Below, one piece after another: positions 1-7,597 of a stretch of 15,863 bases of DNA. Position 1 is the stretch's first letter. Each line of letters opens with the position of its first letter. The translations under genes and the position numbers were made by a program. This stretch comes from CAZEUZ01 sp964515805 (GTDB lineage Bacteria > Pseudomonadota > Gammaproteobacteria > Pseudomonadales > Cellvibrionaceae), in the NCBI GenBank assembly GCA_964515805.1, contig CAZEUZ010000041.1:1-15863 (forward strand), written 5' to 3'. Below the pieces are notes generated by a model. It ran no database searches. It worked only from the letters and a program-made list of their open reading frames with translations, and was not told the DNA's origin.

Positions 1-293
1 GTACCAATTTCCAATACCTTATGGAGCCGCTTGGCATTGTCCACTAATACTTGAGTCATGCTGGCGACGATAAAAGGTTGGGAAATCGTCTGTCCATAAC
101 CTATCGGTAACGCAGTGTCTTCATAAGCACGGTGAGATAGAGCCTCATCCAAAAAGAGATGGCGTGGCGTGTTACGCATCGTATCCAATACCGAAGCGTT
201 AGTGATACCTTGATTAATCAAACGTTGTACTAGCCGTTCACGAGTACGTTGGGATGTCATCCCTACACCCTGAAGACTGATATCTGTTAGCAT
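1..293 (-). CDS. pcm: Protein-L-isoaspartate O-methyltransferase, partial (C-terminal part outside window)
   Basis: Pcm uses S-adenosylmethionine to methylate L-isoaspartyl residues in damaged cytosolic proteins so that they can be repaired. I translated this frame by hand because the gene runs off the left edge. The 97 visible codons include MTSQRTRERL, then NTPRHLFLDEAL, the family signature ALPIGYGQTISQPF, and end at VLEIGT, the start of the SAM-binding motif I (VLEIGTGSG in relatives). The longest start is ATG at 293, preceded by AAAGG four bases upstream. An internal ATG at 260 gives MTSQRTRERL, the N-terminus in many Pseudomonas proteins, so the true start is uncertain. It lies 47 bases downstream of hda on the same strand and may be cotranscribed. 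In many gammaproteobacteria pcm instead follows surE. Confidence 0.93.
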   Translation of the reverse strand, partial: MLTDISLQGVGMTSQRTRERLVQRLINQGITNASVLDTMRNTPRHLFLDEALSHRAYEDTALPIGYGQTISQPFIVASMTQVLVDNAKRLHKVLEIG

Positions 294-340
294 TTTTCCT
301 TTATTAACCTTACTTGTTTTGATCCTGTGTTGCGGAAAAA

Positions 341-1057
341 TTATCCGTCGACCAGATCTTTTAGAACCTTTTTAACAAAGGGAATGGTCAATTTTCGTTG
401 CTCAACTAACGATGCTTTATCCAGTTTTTGTAATAATACAAATAATTTTTTGGTATCACGCGCCGAGTGGCAGAGAATATAATTTGCAACGTCATCCGTC
501 AGTATCAGCCCGTAACTATTAGCGCGCAATTGTAACGCTGCCATTTTGTGTTCGTCTCGCATTTGATGGAGATGAAATACCGTTGCCGAACACAACCGCG
601 ACTGTAAGTCAGCTAAGCTGATCAGCAACTGTCGTGGCGCAAGACTACTGCCAAATACAACTTTTTTTTGCTGATCGTAAAATTGATTGAATAAATTAAA
701 TAACGCTAATTGCCATACCGGCTCATCTTGAATCAAATGAACATCGTCAATACAAACAATATCTAATTTTCGCAAAGGTTCAAATAGAGAGCGTGGATCA
801 TGTGTAATCACATTCTGTAGTGACACATAGTGAGAACGAAATTGAGCGGTTTGAATTAGCTTTTGCTGAAAGCTCTGCAATAAATGCGTGACGCCAGCTC
901 CTGGCGAACCCCACAAAAACATTACATTATCTTGCGCGTCCGCTGACAATAAACATTGTAATGCGGCAACCGCTTCGCTGTTGCCGCAATGAACATAATA
1001 ATTATCAAAAACCGCTAAATCAGAGTGAATCGCCAGAGGCAATTGTTCTAACGGCAT
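341..1057 (-). CDS. hda: DnaA regulatory inactivator Hda (AAA+ DnaA homologue)
   Basis: Hda binds the DNA-loaded sliding clamp and stimulates ATP hydrolysis by DnaA, preventing re-initiation of replication. With ATG at 1057 the protein has 238 residues, close to the 233 of E. coli Hda. The N-terminus MPLEQLPLAI carries the clamp-binding motif (QLSLPL in E. coli) within its first ten residues. A DnaA-like P-loop lies at 50-58 (GSPGAGVTH), Walker B at 100-105 (IVCIDD), and the arginine finger is Arg154 in LQSRL. The C-terminus QRKLTIPFVKKVLK is nearly identical to E. coli. The frame is open up to 1177, but that start would overlap the DUF2066 gene by 86 bases. ATG at 1081 is also possible (246 residues), but its AGGA touches the start codon. 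P-loop residue 56 is Val where DnaA has Lys and E. coli Hda has Arg. DUF2066-hda is a pairing I know from Pseudomonas. Confidence 0.93.
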   Translation of the reverse strand: MPLEQLPLAIHSDLAVFDNYYVHCGNSEAVAALQCLLSADAQDNVMFLWGSPGAGVTHLLQSFQQKLIQTAQFRSHYVSLQNVITHDPRSLFEPLRKLDIVCIDDVHLIQDEPVWQLALFNLFNQFYDQQKKVVFGSSLAPRQLLISLADLQSRLCSATVFHLHQMRDEHKMAALQLRANSYGLILTDDVANYILCHSARDTKKLFVLLQKLDKASLVEQRKLTIPFVKKVLKDLVDG

Positions 1058-1091
1058 CAATGCGCCCGCTTCCTGCTTCATTCCTAACCAT

Positions 1092-2198
1092 TCATTTTGA
1101 CTGCCAGATAAATTGCAGTGACTCCCCTTTAGTTCCAGCAGTTGCCAACGAACCTGTGGAGACGCCAACGTTACCAACCTCCGTTTTATCTTCTATCAAA
1201 CGCTCGTCCAGAGCAAGTGTTCTAAGTATTACCGATTGATTACCTTTATAGTTCAAAACGACTTTTACTCGGTTAGCCGTCGCTGTTATTAAACTAACAA
1301 ATTGAACCGTAGGTAGATTTTCCAAGTAGTTTAATAAATTGGCGTAAGCAGCAAAATCATCCACATTATTCACAATTAGCATGAGTTTTTTCAGATTGCT
1401 CTTATCATCAATAACGGCAGTGAAAATCGCAGAAAAGTAGTTGGCAACCTGCCCCATAATGTCAATGGCAATGGTTTCGGTATTCTCACCATATGCTGTA
1501 AAAAATTGCTGTTGCGATTGATAGAAGAGCGTAAAACTGGCTCTCCACTGATCGGTATCCACAGGCGTCAAGCGGCCAGCCAATATAGCGTCTGTCTGAT
1601 AACGATCGGATGCCTTATAAATAGCGGTCTCATCTAAAATCCATAAACGGGAAACTGGTAGCGCCAATCCATCTTCCAAGTCAAACACTGGTTTAACCAA
1701 AGTAACACCGCGTTCTATCGCCGTATTGACAAACGCGTGTGTCACTTGTGAATCATTACTCACAAACTGTTGACCTCCTCGGCCATCAGCCCGAGCGACC
1801 CAAAGTAGTATGTCCGGCCGGTTGGGTGGCCAATAGGGCAATTGATTGCTCTTTAATAAGTCTTCTATAAGACTGGCGGAAAACTTCATTAACAGACGGA
1901 CTGCATCTCGCTCGACATCATCGATTATCAAGGTTTCATCGGTAGAAGAGTATTCAAATTCATATAGGTAAGATTTGGCGTTTATCAGTGCTTGCTGGAT
2001 AACAGGATAATTGACTATATCGGGAGTACCAGAGATGCGCACGAATACCTTGGCCAGTGATTTTTCAGCTGCTTGATGACGGACTTGGCTCGACTGATCA
2101 GGCACCAACATACTGCTGCTATAAAAGTCGGACGGCTGTTGTGCAGAAGTTAATAATGCGACAACTGAAAGCCATATACCCATTGAAAAGCGTAACAC
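1092..2198 (-). CDS. DUF2066 family protein, predicted exported
   Basis: A protein of about 368 residues matching, by pattern memory, the DUF2066 family found next to hda in pseudomonads. Its function is not established. I chose GTG at 2198: GAGGA sits seven bases upstream and the gene then begins ten bases after the aroC stop. The upstream ATG at 2231 would overlap aroC, and the ATG at 2183 has no ribosome-binding site. From the GTG the protein begins MLRFSMGIWLSVVALLTSAQQ-like, a classical signal peptide with a likely cut after TSA. The mature part is soluble-looking, with the family-like stretches KVFVRISGTPDIV and PDILLWVARADG. The stop lies 34 bases before the chosen hda start, or 10 before the alternative one. 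Periplasmic location is inferred from the signal peptide. Confidence 0.82.
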   Translation of the reverse strand: MLRFSMGIWLSVVALLTSAQQPSDFYSSSMLVPDQSSQVRHQAAEKSLAKVFVRISGTPDIVNYPVIQQALINAKSYLYEFEYSSTDETLIIDDVERDAVRLLMKFSASLIEDLLKSNQLPYWPPNRPDILLWVARADGRGGQQFVSNDSQVTHAFVNTAIERGVTLVKPVFDLEDGLALPVSRLWILDETAIYKASDRYQTDAILAGRLTPVDTDQWRASFTLFYQSQQQFFTAYGENTETIAIDIMGQVANYFSAIFTAVIDDKSNLKKLMLIVNNVDDFAAYANLLNYLENLPTVQFVSLITATANRVKVVLNYKGNQSVILRTLALDERLIEDKTEVGNVGVSTGSLATAGTKGESLQFIWQSK

Positions 2199-2205
2199 TG
2201 GTTTA

Positions 2206-2210
2206 TCCTC
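2206..2210 (-). promoter_or_regulatory. Ribosome-binding site that decides the DUF2066 start
   Basis: Reading the minus strand, GAGGA overlaps the aroC stop codon (TGAGGA) and is followed by seven bases and then GTG at 2198. Neither in-frame ATG nearby (2231, 2183) has a comparable site, so a GTG start translationally linked to the end of aroC is the best reading. Confidence 0.65.
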
Positions 2211-3339
2211 AATTAGCTGAACCGGAGACACCAGTAGTTATCGGTTGACAAGTAGAAGGCATGACCAACGTTGACTTTACATCCATGTTTTGGCCACGAT
2301 GCCGCAGCATATGATCCATCAGTACAATGGCTAACATAGCCTCGGCAATCGGAGTAGCTCTAATACCAACACAAGGGTCATGCCGACCCTTAGTTACCAC
2401 CTCTATCGGATTGCCATGAGCATCAATGCTGCGGCCTGGAATACGAAGGCTGGATGTGGGTTTTAAAGCGATATGCGCCACTATATCCTGCCCAGTAGAA
2501 ATACCTCCCAAAACACCGCCAGCGTTGTTGGATAAAAAACCGTCCGGTGAGATTTCATCGCGATGTTGGGTACCCTTTTGGGAAATACTGTCAAAACCAG
2601 CGCCTATCTCGACACCCTTGACTGCATTGATGCTCATTAGCGCATGTGCGATATCTGCATCCAAACGATCAAAGACAGGTTCACCGAGACCTGGAATCAT
2701 GCCGGTGGCGACGACAGTTATCTTGGCACCTACGGAGTTACCTTCTTTTATCAGCGCTTGCATAAAGACCTCCATCTCCGGCACTTTATCGGTGTCGGGT
2801 GAAAAAAATGCATTATGCTCTACAACATCCCAATCCCATTTTTTTGTTTTAATAGGCCCCAATTGAGTCAGGCACCCTTTAATTTCTATGCCTGCGTGTG
2901 ACTTCAGATATTTTTTTGCTATGGCCCCAGCTGCCACGCGCATCGCCGTTTCTCTCGCCGACGAGCGACCACCGCCACGATAATCTCGAACACCATATTT
3001 TTTATGGTAGGTGTAATCGGCATGAGCAGGACGAAATTGATCCTTGATCTTGCTGTAATCCTTGGAACGTTGATCCGTATTTTCAATAACGAGACCAATG
3101 GGTGTACCCGTGGTTTTTCCTTCAAACACTCCCGATAGTATCTTTACTTCATCCAACTCTCGCCGCTGGGTTTCATAGCGGCTCTTACCAGGTCGGCGAC
3201 GATCTAGCTCTCTCTGTATATCGGTCGTCGTCAATGCCAAATCTGGTGGGCAACCATCGACAATACAACCTAAGGCCAAGCCGTGACTCTCGCCAAATGT
3301 AGTCACTGTAAACAATTTCCCAAAGCTATTGCCGGACAT
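2209..3339 (-). CDS. aroC: Chorismate synthase
   Basis: Catalyses the last shikimate-pathway step, 5-enolpyruvylshikimate-3-phosphate to chorismate, using reduced FMN as a cofactor; cytosolic homotetramer. Motifs seen in order: FGESHG at 15-20 with catalytic His19, RPAHADYTY at 103-111 with catalytic His106, RGGGRSSARET at 121-131, then QHRDE and GGISTGQDI in the C-terminal half. The protein has 376 residues, about 10-15 longer than common relatives. The excess is a tail after the usual RHRGQN end that looks low in structure and carries no recognised motif. ATG at 3339 lies 13 bases after the DUF4892 stop, with only a weak ribosome-binding site, which suggests reinitiation or coupling within a polycistronic message. 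Confidence 0.97.
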   Translation of the reverse strand: MSGNSFGKLFTVTTFGESHGLALGCIVDGCPPDLALTTTDIQRELDRRRPGKSRYETQRRELDEVKILSGVFEGKTTGTPIGLVIENTDQRSKDYSKIKDQFRPAHADYTYHKKYGVRDYRGGGRSSARETAMRVAAGAIAKKYLKSHAGIEIKGCLTQLGPIKTKKWDWDVVEHNAFFSPDTDKVPEMEVFMQALIKEGNSVGAKITVVATGMIPGLGEPVFDRLDADIAHALMSINAVKGVEIGAGFDSISQKGTQHRDEISPDGFLSNNAGGVLGGISTGQDIVAHIALKPTSSLRIPGRSIDAHGNPIEVVTKGRHDPCVGIRATPIAEAMLAIVLMDHMLRHRGQNMDVKSTLVMPSTCQPITTGVSGSAN

Positions 3340-3352
3340 GATTTTTACTTAT

Positions 3353-3913
3353 TTACCTAGGGTCAGCTAACAATTCAGACTTTGGATTACCTTCCGCCGC
3401 ATCGGGTAGAAAGATATCGATGTGGGCGTAGATGCGATTATTACCGCGTCTGACAGTATACAACGTAACATAATGAATCTGGCTATCGGCTCCTAATCGC
3501 GACTGATAAACACCGTAAAACTGAAATCTGTCCAAACCATAAAGTTGACGCACATTAAAATGACTGTTCGCCCACACGCTACTGTTGCCACAATCTCTGG
3601 ACTCACAAAAAAACAAGGTTGTCGTCGATTGAGAAGTCAACTGCCGCTGATAAAAGTCAAACACTTCTTCCAGGTCGTAACTTTCCGGAAGTTCTACGGT
3701 TTGACCTTTCAATTTGCCAGATAATCTGACGCCTTTTTCCGGCTGCCAGCGGTTGCGTACTTTTTTGTATATACCTAGCGCTAGCTGATAATTTCCTAAT
3801 CGCTTATCCCTGGTATAGATTACATCTGCTTCGTCGTGAACATTGAAAGGAAAGTCATTGGCCAATGGATAGTAACTAAAAAATAAAGTGACCACCACCA
3901 GCCAATATTGCAC
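3353..3913 (-). CDS. DUF4892 domain-containing protein, predicted exported
   Basis: A 186-residue protein resembling the DUF4892 family of pseudomonads; function unknown. Residues 1-18 form a short hydrophobic signal peptide with a probable cut after PLA. The most distinctive segment is CESRDCGNSSVWAN at 103-116, whose two cysteines (103 and 108) could form a disulphide in the periplasm. The remainder looks like a mixed alpha/beta domain ending in a strand-rich stretch at 145-170. Some relatives, as I recall, carry an additional C-terminal OmpA-like part; none is present here. The start is GTG at 3913 with AAGG about ten bases upstream. It lies 19 bases after the DUF4389 gene and 13 before aroC, so it is probably part of the same transcript. 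Confidence 0.8.
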   Translation of the reverse strand: MQYWLVVVTLFFSYYPLANDFPFNVHDEADVIYTRDKRLGNYQLALGIYKKVRNRWQPEKGVRLSGKLKGQTVELPESYDLEEVFDFYQRQLTSQSTTTLFFCESRDCGNSSVWANSHFNVRQLYGLDRFQFYGVYQSRLGADSQIHYVTLYTVRRGNNRIYAHIDIFLPDAAEGNPKSELLADPR

Positions 3914-3932
3914 AATCGGTCAACCTTAAAAT

Positions 3933-4286
3933 TTATTCGGGCCAATCGTCAAATGGAAAGGGCTTGTTTTCGCTGTTATAAGTTAAAAATTGCAATATCT
4001 GAGCAATATATACTGAACATGAATTGCCAAAGTGACGCAACTTTTCATTATCTTTACCCGTCACCAGTACCAGGATGAATTGTAGCAGTACTAGTGCCCC
4101 TATCAGGTAGCTTAGCAGGCACAAGGCGATAGCGAATAAGAACATGAACAACAGACGAACCCAGTGTGCAGGAGATAATATCCTCTCTATCAGCGATCCG
4201 GCTTCGGTTTTTTCTTCGATACTTACTTCAGCCGAAACTTCAGCTTTTTTGTTGGATGCAGTATCTTTGGTGTTTTCATTAGTCAT
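3933..4286 (-). CDS. DUF4389 domain-containing membrane protein
   Basis: A 117-residue protein with a polar, acidic/lysine-rich N-terminus (1-35), a long hydrophobic stretch at about 44-76 that fits one long or two short membrane helices, and a C-terminal amphipathic segment ending in the family-typical KPFPFDDWPE. I assign DUF4389 from that ending and the architecture; function is unknown. ATG at 4286 overlaps the gpsA stop codon by four bases (ATGA), and GGAG lies seven bases upstream inside gpsA. Translation is therefore probably coupled to gpsA. Confidence 0.82.
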   Translation of the reverse strand: MTNENTKDTASNKKAEVSAEVSIEEKTEAGSLIERILSPAHWVRLLFMFLFAIALCLLSYLIGALVLLQFILVLVTGKDNEKLRHFGNSCSVYIAQILQFLTYNSENKPFPFDDWPE

Positions 4287-5305
4287 AACAGTACTCCAGT
4301 AAAATCGACATCCTTTGTCTGTTCAGACAACATTAACTGTTTAATAATTTTATCTTCTGACTGCGCTTCAAATAGTAGAGCGTACAAACCTGAAACGAGT
4401 GGCATGTCAATGTTAAGCTCTTCGGCCTTGGATTTGGCCAGCCTCAAGGTATTAACTCCCTCAACGACCTGACCGATTTCACGCAAGGCAGCCTTTAAAC
4501 TGAGGCCAGAACCGACAAGATTTCCCAGGCGGAAATTGCGACTCATATCCGAAGTACAGGTCAATATCAGGTCACCAACACCCGCCAAACCCAAAAAAGT
4601 TATCGGGTTGGCACCCAATGCCTGGGCAAAACGTCCCATTTCAGCAAGTGCTCGTGTAATCAACATAGCAAGCGTATTATGCCCATAACCCTGAGCTTTT
4701 GCCATACCTGCAAGAATGGCGTAGATATTTTTTAGGGCCCCTGCTAATTCGATACCATAGCGGTCACTGTTGTGATAAACACGAAATGTTTCAGAGCTCA
4801 GGATTTTTTGCGCACGCTTTACTACGTACTCGTCCTCGCTGGCGATTACTGATCCTGTCAGGTGATTCTGCATAATCTCTTTGGCAAAATTGGGGCCACT
4901 CAGTACACCAATGGGGAAGTGAGGCAGTTCCTGCTCGAGTATCTGACTCATAAAGGTGAAACCCTTGGGCTCAATTCCTTTTGTGGTGCTAATTATGTGT
5001 GTACCTGGGATCAGAAATGTTTTGAACTGGTCAACAACATCGCGAAAAGATGCACTGGGCACCGAAACAAACACGGTGTTGCTTGCTGCTGCCGTCTGCT
5101 CGATATCAGCAGTTATTGTCAATTTATCAGCCAACTTATAACCCGGCAGATAATTTTTGTTTTCCCGTGCTTGCTGGCATTCCGAGGCCTTTGCAGAGTC
5201 TCGCATCCATAAATAAGTGTCGTAACCGTTGCCGGCGATGACGTTGGCGACAACTGTGCCAAAGCTGCCACCACCCAGAACAGCTACGGTTAGACGATCA
5301 GGCAT
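4283..5305 (-). CDS. gpsA: Glycerol-3-phosphate dehydrogenase [NAD(P)+]
   Basis: Reduces dihydroxyacetone phosphate to sn-glycerol 3-phosphate, the backbone precursor of membrane phospholipids; cytosolic dimer. The Rossmann fold begins at VAVLGGGSFGT (7-17), where many relatives have GxGxWG; here the aromatic residue is Phe15. SGPNFAKEI at 136-144 and GALKNIYAI at 189-197, with active-site Lys192, are both intact. The length of 340 matches the family (about 330-340). ATG at 5305 has no obvious Shine-Dalgarno sequence. It starts 40 bases after the htpG stop, so it may be expressed by read-through from htpG or from a promoter inside htpG. It is coupled downstream to the DUF4389 gene. Confidence 0.97.
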   Translation of the reverse strand: MPDRLTVAVLGGGSFGTVVANVIAGNGYDTYLWMRDSAKASECQQARENKNYLPGYKLADKLTITADIEQTAAASNTVFVSVPSASFRDVVDQFKTFLIPGTHIISTTKGIEPKGFTFMSQILEQELPHFPIGVLSGPNFAKEIMQNHLTGSVIASEDEYVVKRAQKILSSETFRVYHNSDRYGIELAGALKNIYAILAGMAKAQGYGHNTLAMLITRALAEMGRFAQALGANPITFLGLAGVGDLILTCTSDMSRNFRLGNLVGSGLSLKAALREIGQVVEGVNTLRLAKSKAEELNIDMPLVSGLYALLFEAQSEDKIIKQLMLSEQTKDVDFTGVLL

Positions 5306-5345
5306 TATTATATTAACGTTGTTAAGTGACGCGTCTACTTTAATA

Positions 5346-7298
5346 TTAGCTCATCAGTTCCAAAAGTAGTTTGTTAACACTCTTGACATACGCTGCCGAG
5401 TCTCCCAAATGTCCCCCTTCCGCTAAGTTGGCATGGTCAAAGATTATGCCGATTAACTCCTTAAAACGATCTTCGTCAGCTTCTTGGTCTAATTTCTGCA
5501 CCAGCACATGCTCAGGATTCAATTCGAGAATAGGTTTGCTGGAAGGAACTGTTTGACCTGCTTGTTCCATCAAGCGGCGCATATAGGCATTCATATCGCC
5601 ATCGCCAACGACCACACAAGCGGGAGAGTCTGTTAAACGATTGGTCACTCTGACTTCGTCAACTTTATCTCCCAACGCCGTTTTGGTCCGCTCAACCAGG
5701 TTTTTCGATTCTTCAGCTACTTTTTCCTGTGCTTTCTTCTCTTCTTCGGTATCTAATTGGCCCAAATCCAAGGCACCACGGCCTACATCCTGCAGCGTCT
5801 TGCCTTTGTACTCATTCAAGTGGCTCATCATCCATTCATCGATGCGGTCACAAAGCAATAATACCTCGATTCCTTTCTTACGAAGCCCTTCCAAGTGCGG
5901 ACTATTTTTTGCAGTATTAAAATTCTCTGCAGCGACATAATAGATCTTGTCTTGACCGTCAGGCATGCGGCCAATGTAGAGCTCCAGTGATTGATCTTGT
6001 TCCGGCTTGTCGGTATGCGTGGTGGAAAACCGTATTAACTCAGCAATTTTTTCACGATTGGCAAAATCTTCACCGATACCTTCTTTAATGACTTCACCAA
6101 ATATTTGCCAAAATTCCGCATATTTTTCCGGTTCCTTTTTGGCTATTTTCGCCAACATATCCAATATGCGTTTGGTAAGAGCCGAACGCATGGCATCGAT
6201 ATTAGGATCTTTCTGTAAAATTTCCCGAGATACATTCAAAGATAAGTCATTTGAATCGACAATCCCTTTGATGAAACGCAAATACAACGGCAGAAATTGT
6301 TCCGCTTCATCCATGATGAAGGTGCGTTGAACATAGAGTTTTAACCCACGGGCTACCTCTCGATTATACAAATCGAAGGGCGCTTTCTTGGGAATAAACA
6401 ACAAACTGGTATAATCAAGTTTCCCTTCTACACGGTTGTGGCTCCATGCCATTGCTTCATTAAAATCGTGAGAAATGTGTTTGTAAAATTCTTGGTACTC
6501 TTCGTCTTTAATATCGCTACGTGATCGTGTCCATAGCGCAGTCGCCGTATTAACCACTTCATCCTTGGATTCAGGTTCTTTGGACTTTGCGGTGTCGTCA
6601 TCTGATGAATCTTCATTGTCGTTTTGTGGTTCATCATACGATTCTTTTTGCATAATGACCGGCAACGAAATATGATCGGAATATTTCTTGATAATTGTCC
6701 GCAAGCGGAAGCTCTCTGCAAATTCCAGCGCGTCTTTCTTAAGGTGTAGGATAATCGTAGTACCGCGGCTGGTTTTTTCCACATTTTCGACAGTAAATTC
6801 AGCGTCGCCTTCGCATTCCCAATGTACGCCGCTATCAGCGGGTGCACCCGCGCGCCGAGTAAGGACTTCAACCTTGTCGGCAACAATAAAAGATGAATAA
6901 AATCCAACGCCAAACTGGCCGATTAAGTGTGAATCTTTCTTTTGATCGCCTGTCAGGTTCTGTAAGAATTGGGCAGTACCCGATTTGGCGATGGTGCCCA
7001 GATGCTCTATGACTTCGTCTCTCGACATGCCGATACCATTATCGACAATAGTGATTGTCTTCGCCGCCTTATCGCAATCAATACGAATTGATAGCTCAGG
7101 ATCACCTTCGTAGAGTTCACTGTTGGCTAATGCTTCAAAACGCAACTTATCGGCAGCGTCGGAGGCATTAGAAATCAGCTCTCGCAAAAAAATCTCTTTA
7201 TTAGAGTAAAGAGAATGAATCATTAAGTGGAGTAATTGTTTGGCTTCCGTTTGAAAACCCAGGGTTTCTTTTTTTGCTGTTTTAGCTTTAGCAGTCAC
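5346..7298 (-). CDS. htpG: Molecular chaperone HtpG (bacterial Hsp90)
   Basis: ATP-driven homodimeric chaperone of the cytosol. The N-terminal GHKL ATPase shows ELISNASDA (Glu40 and Asn44), DNGIGM at 86-91 and QFGVGFYS at 128-135. The middle domain has NVSREILQ, with the phosphate-contacting Arg358. A dimerisation domain completes a 650-residue protein, against 624 in E. coli. Part of the excess is a lysine/alanine-rich start (MTAKAKTAKKE); the rest is a longer acidic linker at about 220-249 between the N-terminal and middle domains. The start is GTG at 7298 with AAGGAG seven bases upstream. A sigma-32 promoter precedes it (7355-7382). It heads a same-strand run that continues into gpsA after 40 bases. 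Confidence 0.97.
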   Translation of the reverse strand: MTAKAKTAKKETLGFQTEAKQLLHLMIHSLYSNKEIFLRELISNASDAADKLRFEALANSELYEGDPELSIRIDCDKAAKTITIVDNGIGMSRDEVIEHLGTIAKSGTAQFLQNLTGDQKKDSHLIGQFGVGFYSSFIVADKVEVLTRRAGAPADSGVHWECEGDAEFTVENVEKTSRGTTIILHLKKDALEFAESFRLRTIIKKYSDHISLPVIMQKESYDEPQNDNEDSSDDDTAKSKEPESKDEVVNTATALWTRSRSDIKDEEYQEFYKHISHDFNEAMAWSHNRVEGKLDYTSLLFIPKKAPFDLYNREVARGLKLYVQRTFIMDEAEQFLPLYLRFIKGIVDSNDLSLNVSREILQKDPNIDAMRSALTKRILDMLAKIAKKEPEKYAEFWQIFGEVIKEGIGEDFANREKIAELIRFSTTHTDKPEQDQSLELYIGRMPDGQDKIYYVAAENFNTAKNSPHLEGLRKKGIEVLLLCDRIDEWMMSHLNEYKGKTLQDVGRGALDLGQLDTEEEKKAQEKVAEESKNLVERTKTALGDKVDEVRVTNRLTDSPACVVVGDGDMNAYMRRLMEQAGQTVPSSKPILELNPEHVLVQKLDQEADEDRFKELIGIIFDHANLAEGGHLGDSAAYVKSVNKLLLELMS

Positions 7299-7354
7299 AA
7301 AAAAGCTCCTTTCATAATTTGAGTATATAGTGTTTAACAGTAACTGGATGAAAA

Positions 7355-7382
7355 ATATGGGGTGAAAATTTGAGATTTCAAG
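7355..7382 (-). promoter_or_regulatory. Sigma-32 heat-shock promoter for htpG
   Basis: On the minus strand, CTTGAAA (7376-7382) and CCCCATAT (7355-7362) are separated by exactly 13 bases. This matches the RpoH consensus (CTTGAAA, 13-15 bases, CCCCATnT) essentially perfectly. The transcript would start about 50 bases before the htpG GTG codon. The match, the spacing and the identity of the downstream gene agree with one another. Confidence 0.9.
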
Positions 7383-7464
7383 GAGGGCCTAGATTTTAAG
7401 CTCTCTCGGACTTTATCTTGCAATCCGCATCGTACAATATTGAGGACAACAGACGTATTATTGA

Positions 7465-7487
7465 CGCTATTAACTTTAGTAATAGTG
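7465..7487. repeat. Inverted repeat, possible operator
   Basis: CGCTATTA and TAATAGTG form an 8-base-pair dyad (one G-U pair if read as RNA) around a 7-base spacer. It lies just upstream of the plus-strand promoter for the small gene and could be a regulator-binding site. Such a short AT-rich dyad could also occur by chance. Confidence 0.25.
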
Positions 7488-7500
7488 GAATCTAATTTGC

Positions 7501-7528
7501 TTGGCTATTATAGTGCGGTGGTTATAAT
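7501..7528 (+). promoter_or_regulatory. Sigma-70-like promoter for the small plus-strand gene
   Basis: TTGGCT (7501-7506) and a perfect TATAAT (7523-7528) are separated by 16 bases, about 70 bases before the ATG at 7598. The -10 box is consensus and the -35 box matches four of six bases. It supports the reality of the small gene. Confidence 0.55.
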
Positions 7529-7597
7529 TTAGTGACTTATGTAAAATTGTAGTCACGATACACCAACTTAATTCTTTGGTTATTATTTGGAGAAAAA

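Larger units (their letters stand above)
7299..7597. other. Intergenic region between divergent htpG and a small plus-strand gene
   Basis: This 299-base region holds the htpG ribosome-binding site (AAGGAG at about 7306-7311, minus strand), the htpG sigma-32 promoter, an inverted repeat at 7465-7487 and a sigma-70-like promoter facing the small gene. The part between about 7383 and 7460 shows no ORF, tRNA-like fold or clear terminator. I see no firm evidence of a small RNA here. Confidence 0.6.

Noticed and set aside
1058..1177. Longer Hda N-terminus starting at 1177
   Set aside because: It would overlap the DUF2066 coding region by 86 bases and put the clamp-binding motif some 45 residues from the N-terminus, whereas in Hda it lies at the very start.
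6428..6913. 161-codon minus-strand ORF inside htpG
   Set aside because: Lies fully within htpG in another frame of the same strand; its basic, low-complexity composition is typical of a frame-shifted shadow.
7507..7512. TATAAT on the minus strand as a second htpG promoter
   Set aside because: No acceptable -35 box at 16-18 bases upstream, and the sigma-32 promoter closer to htpG explains its expression better.
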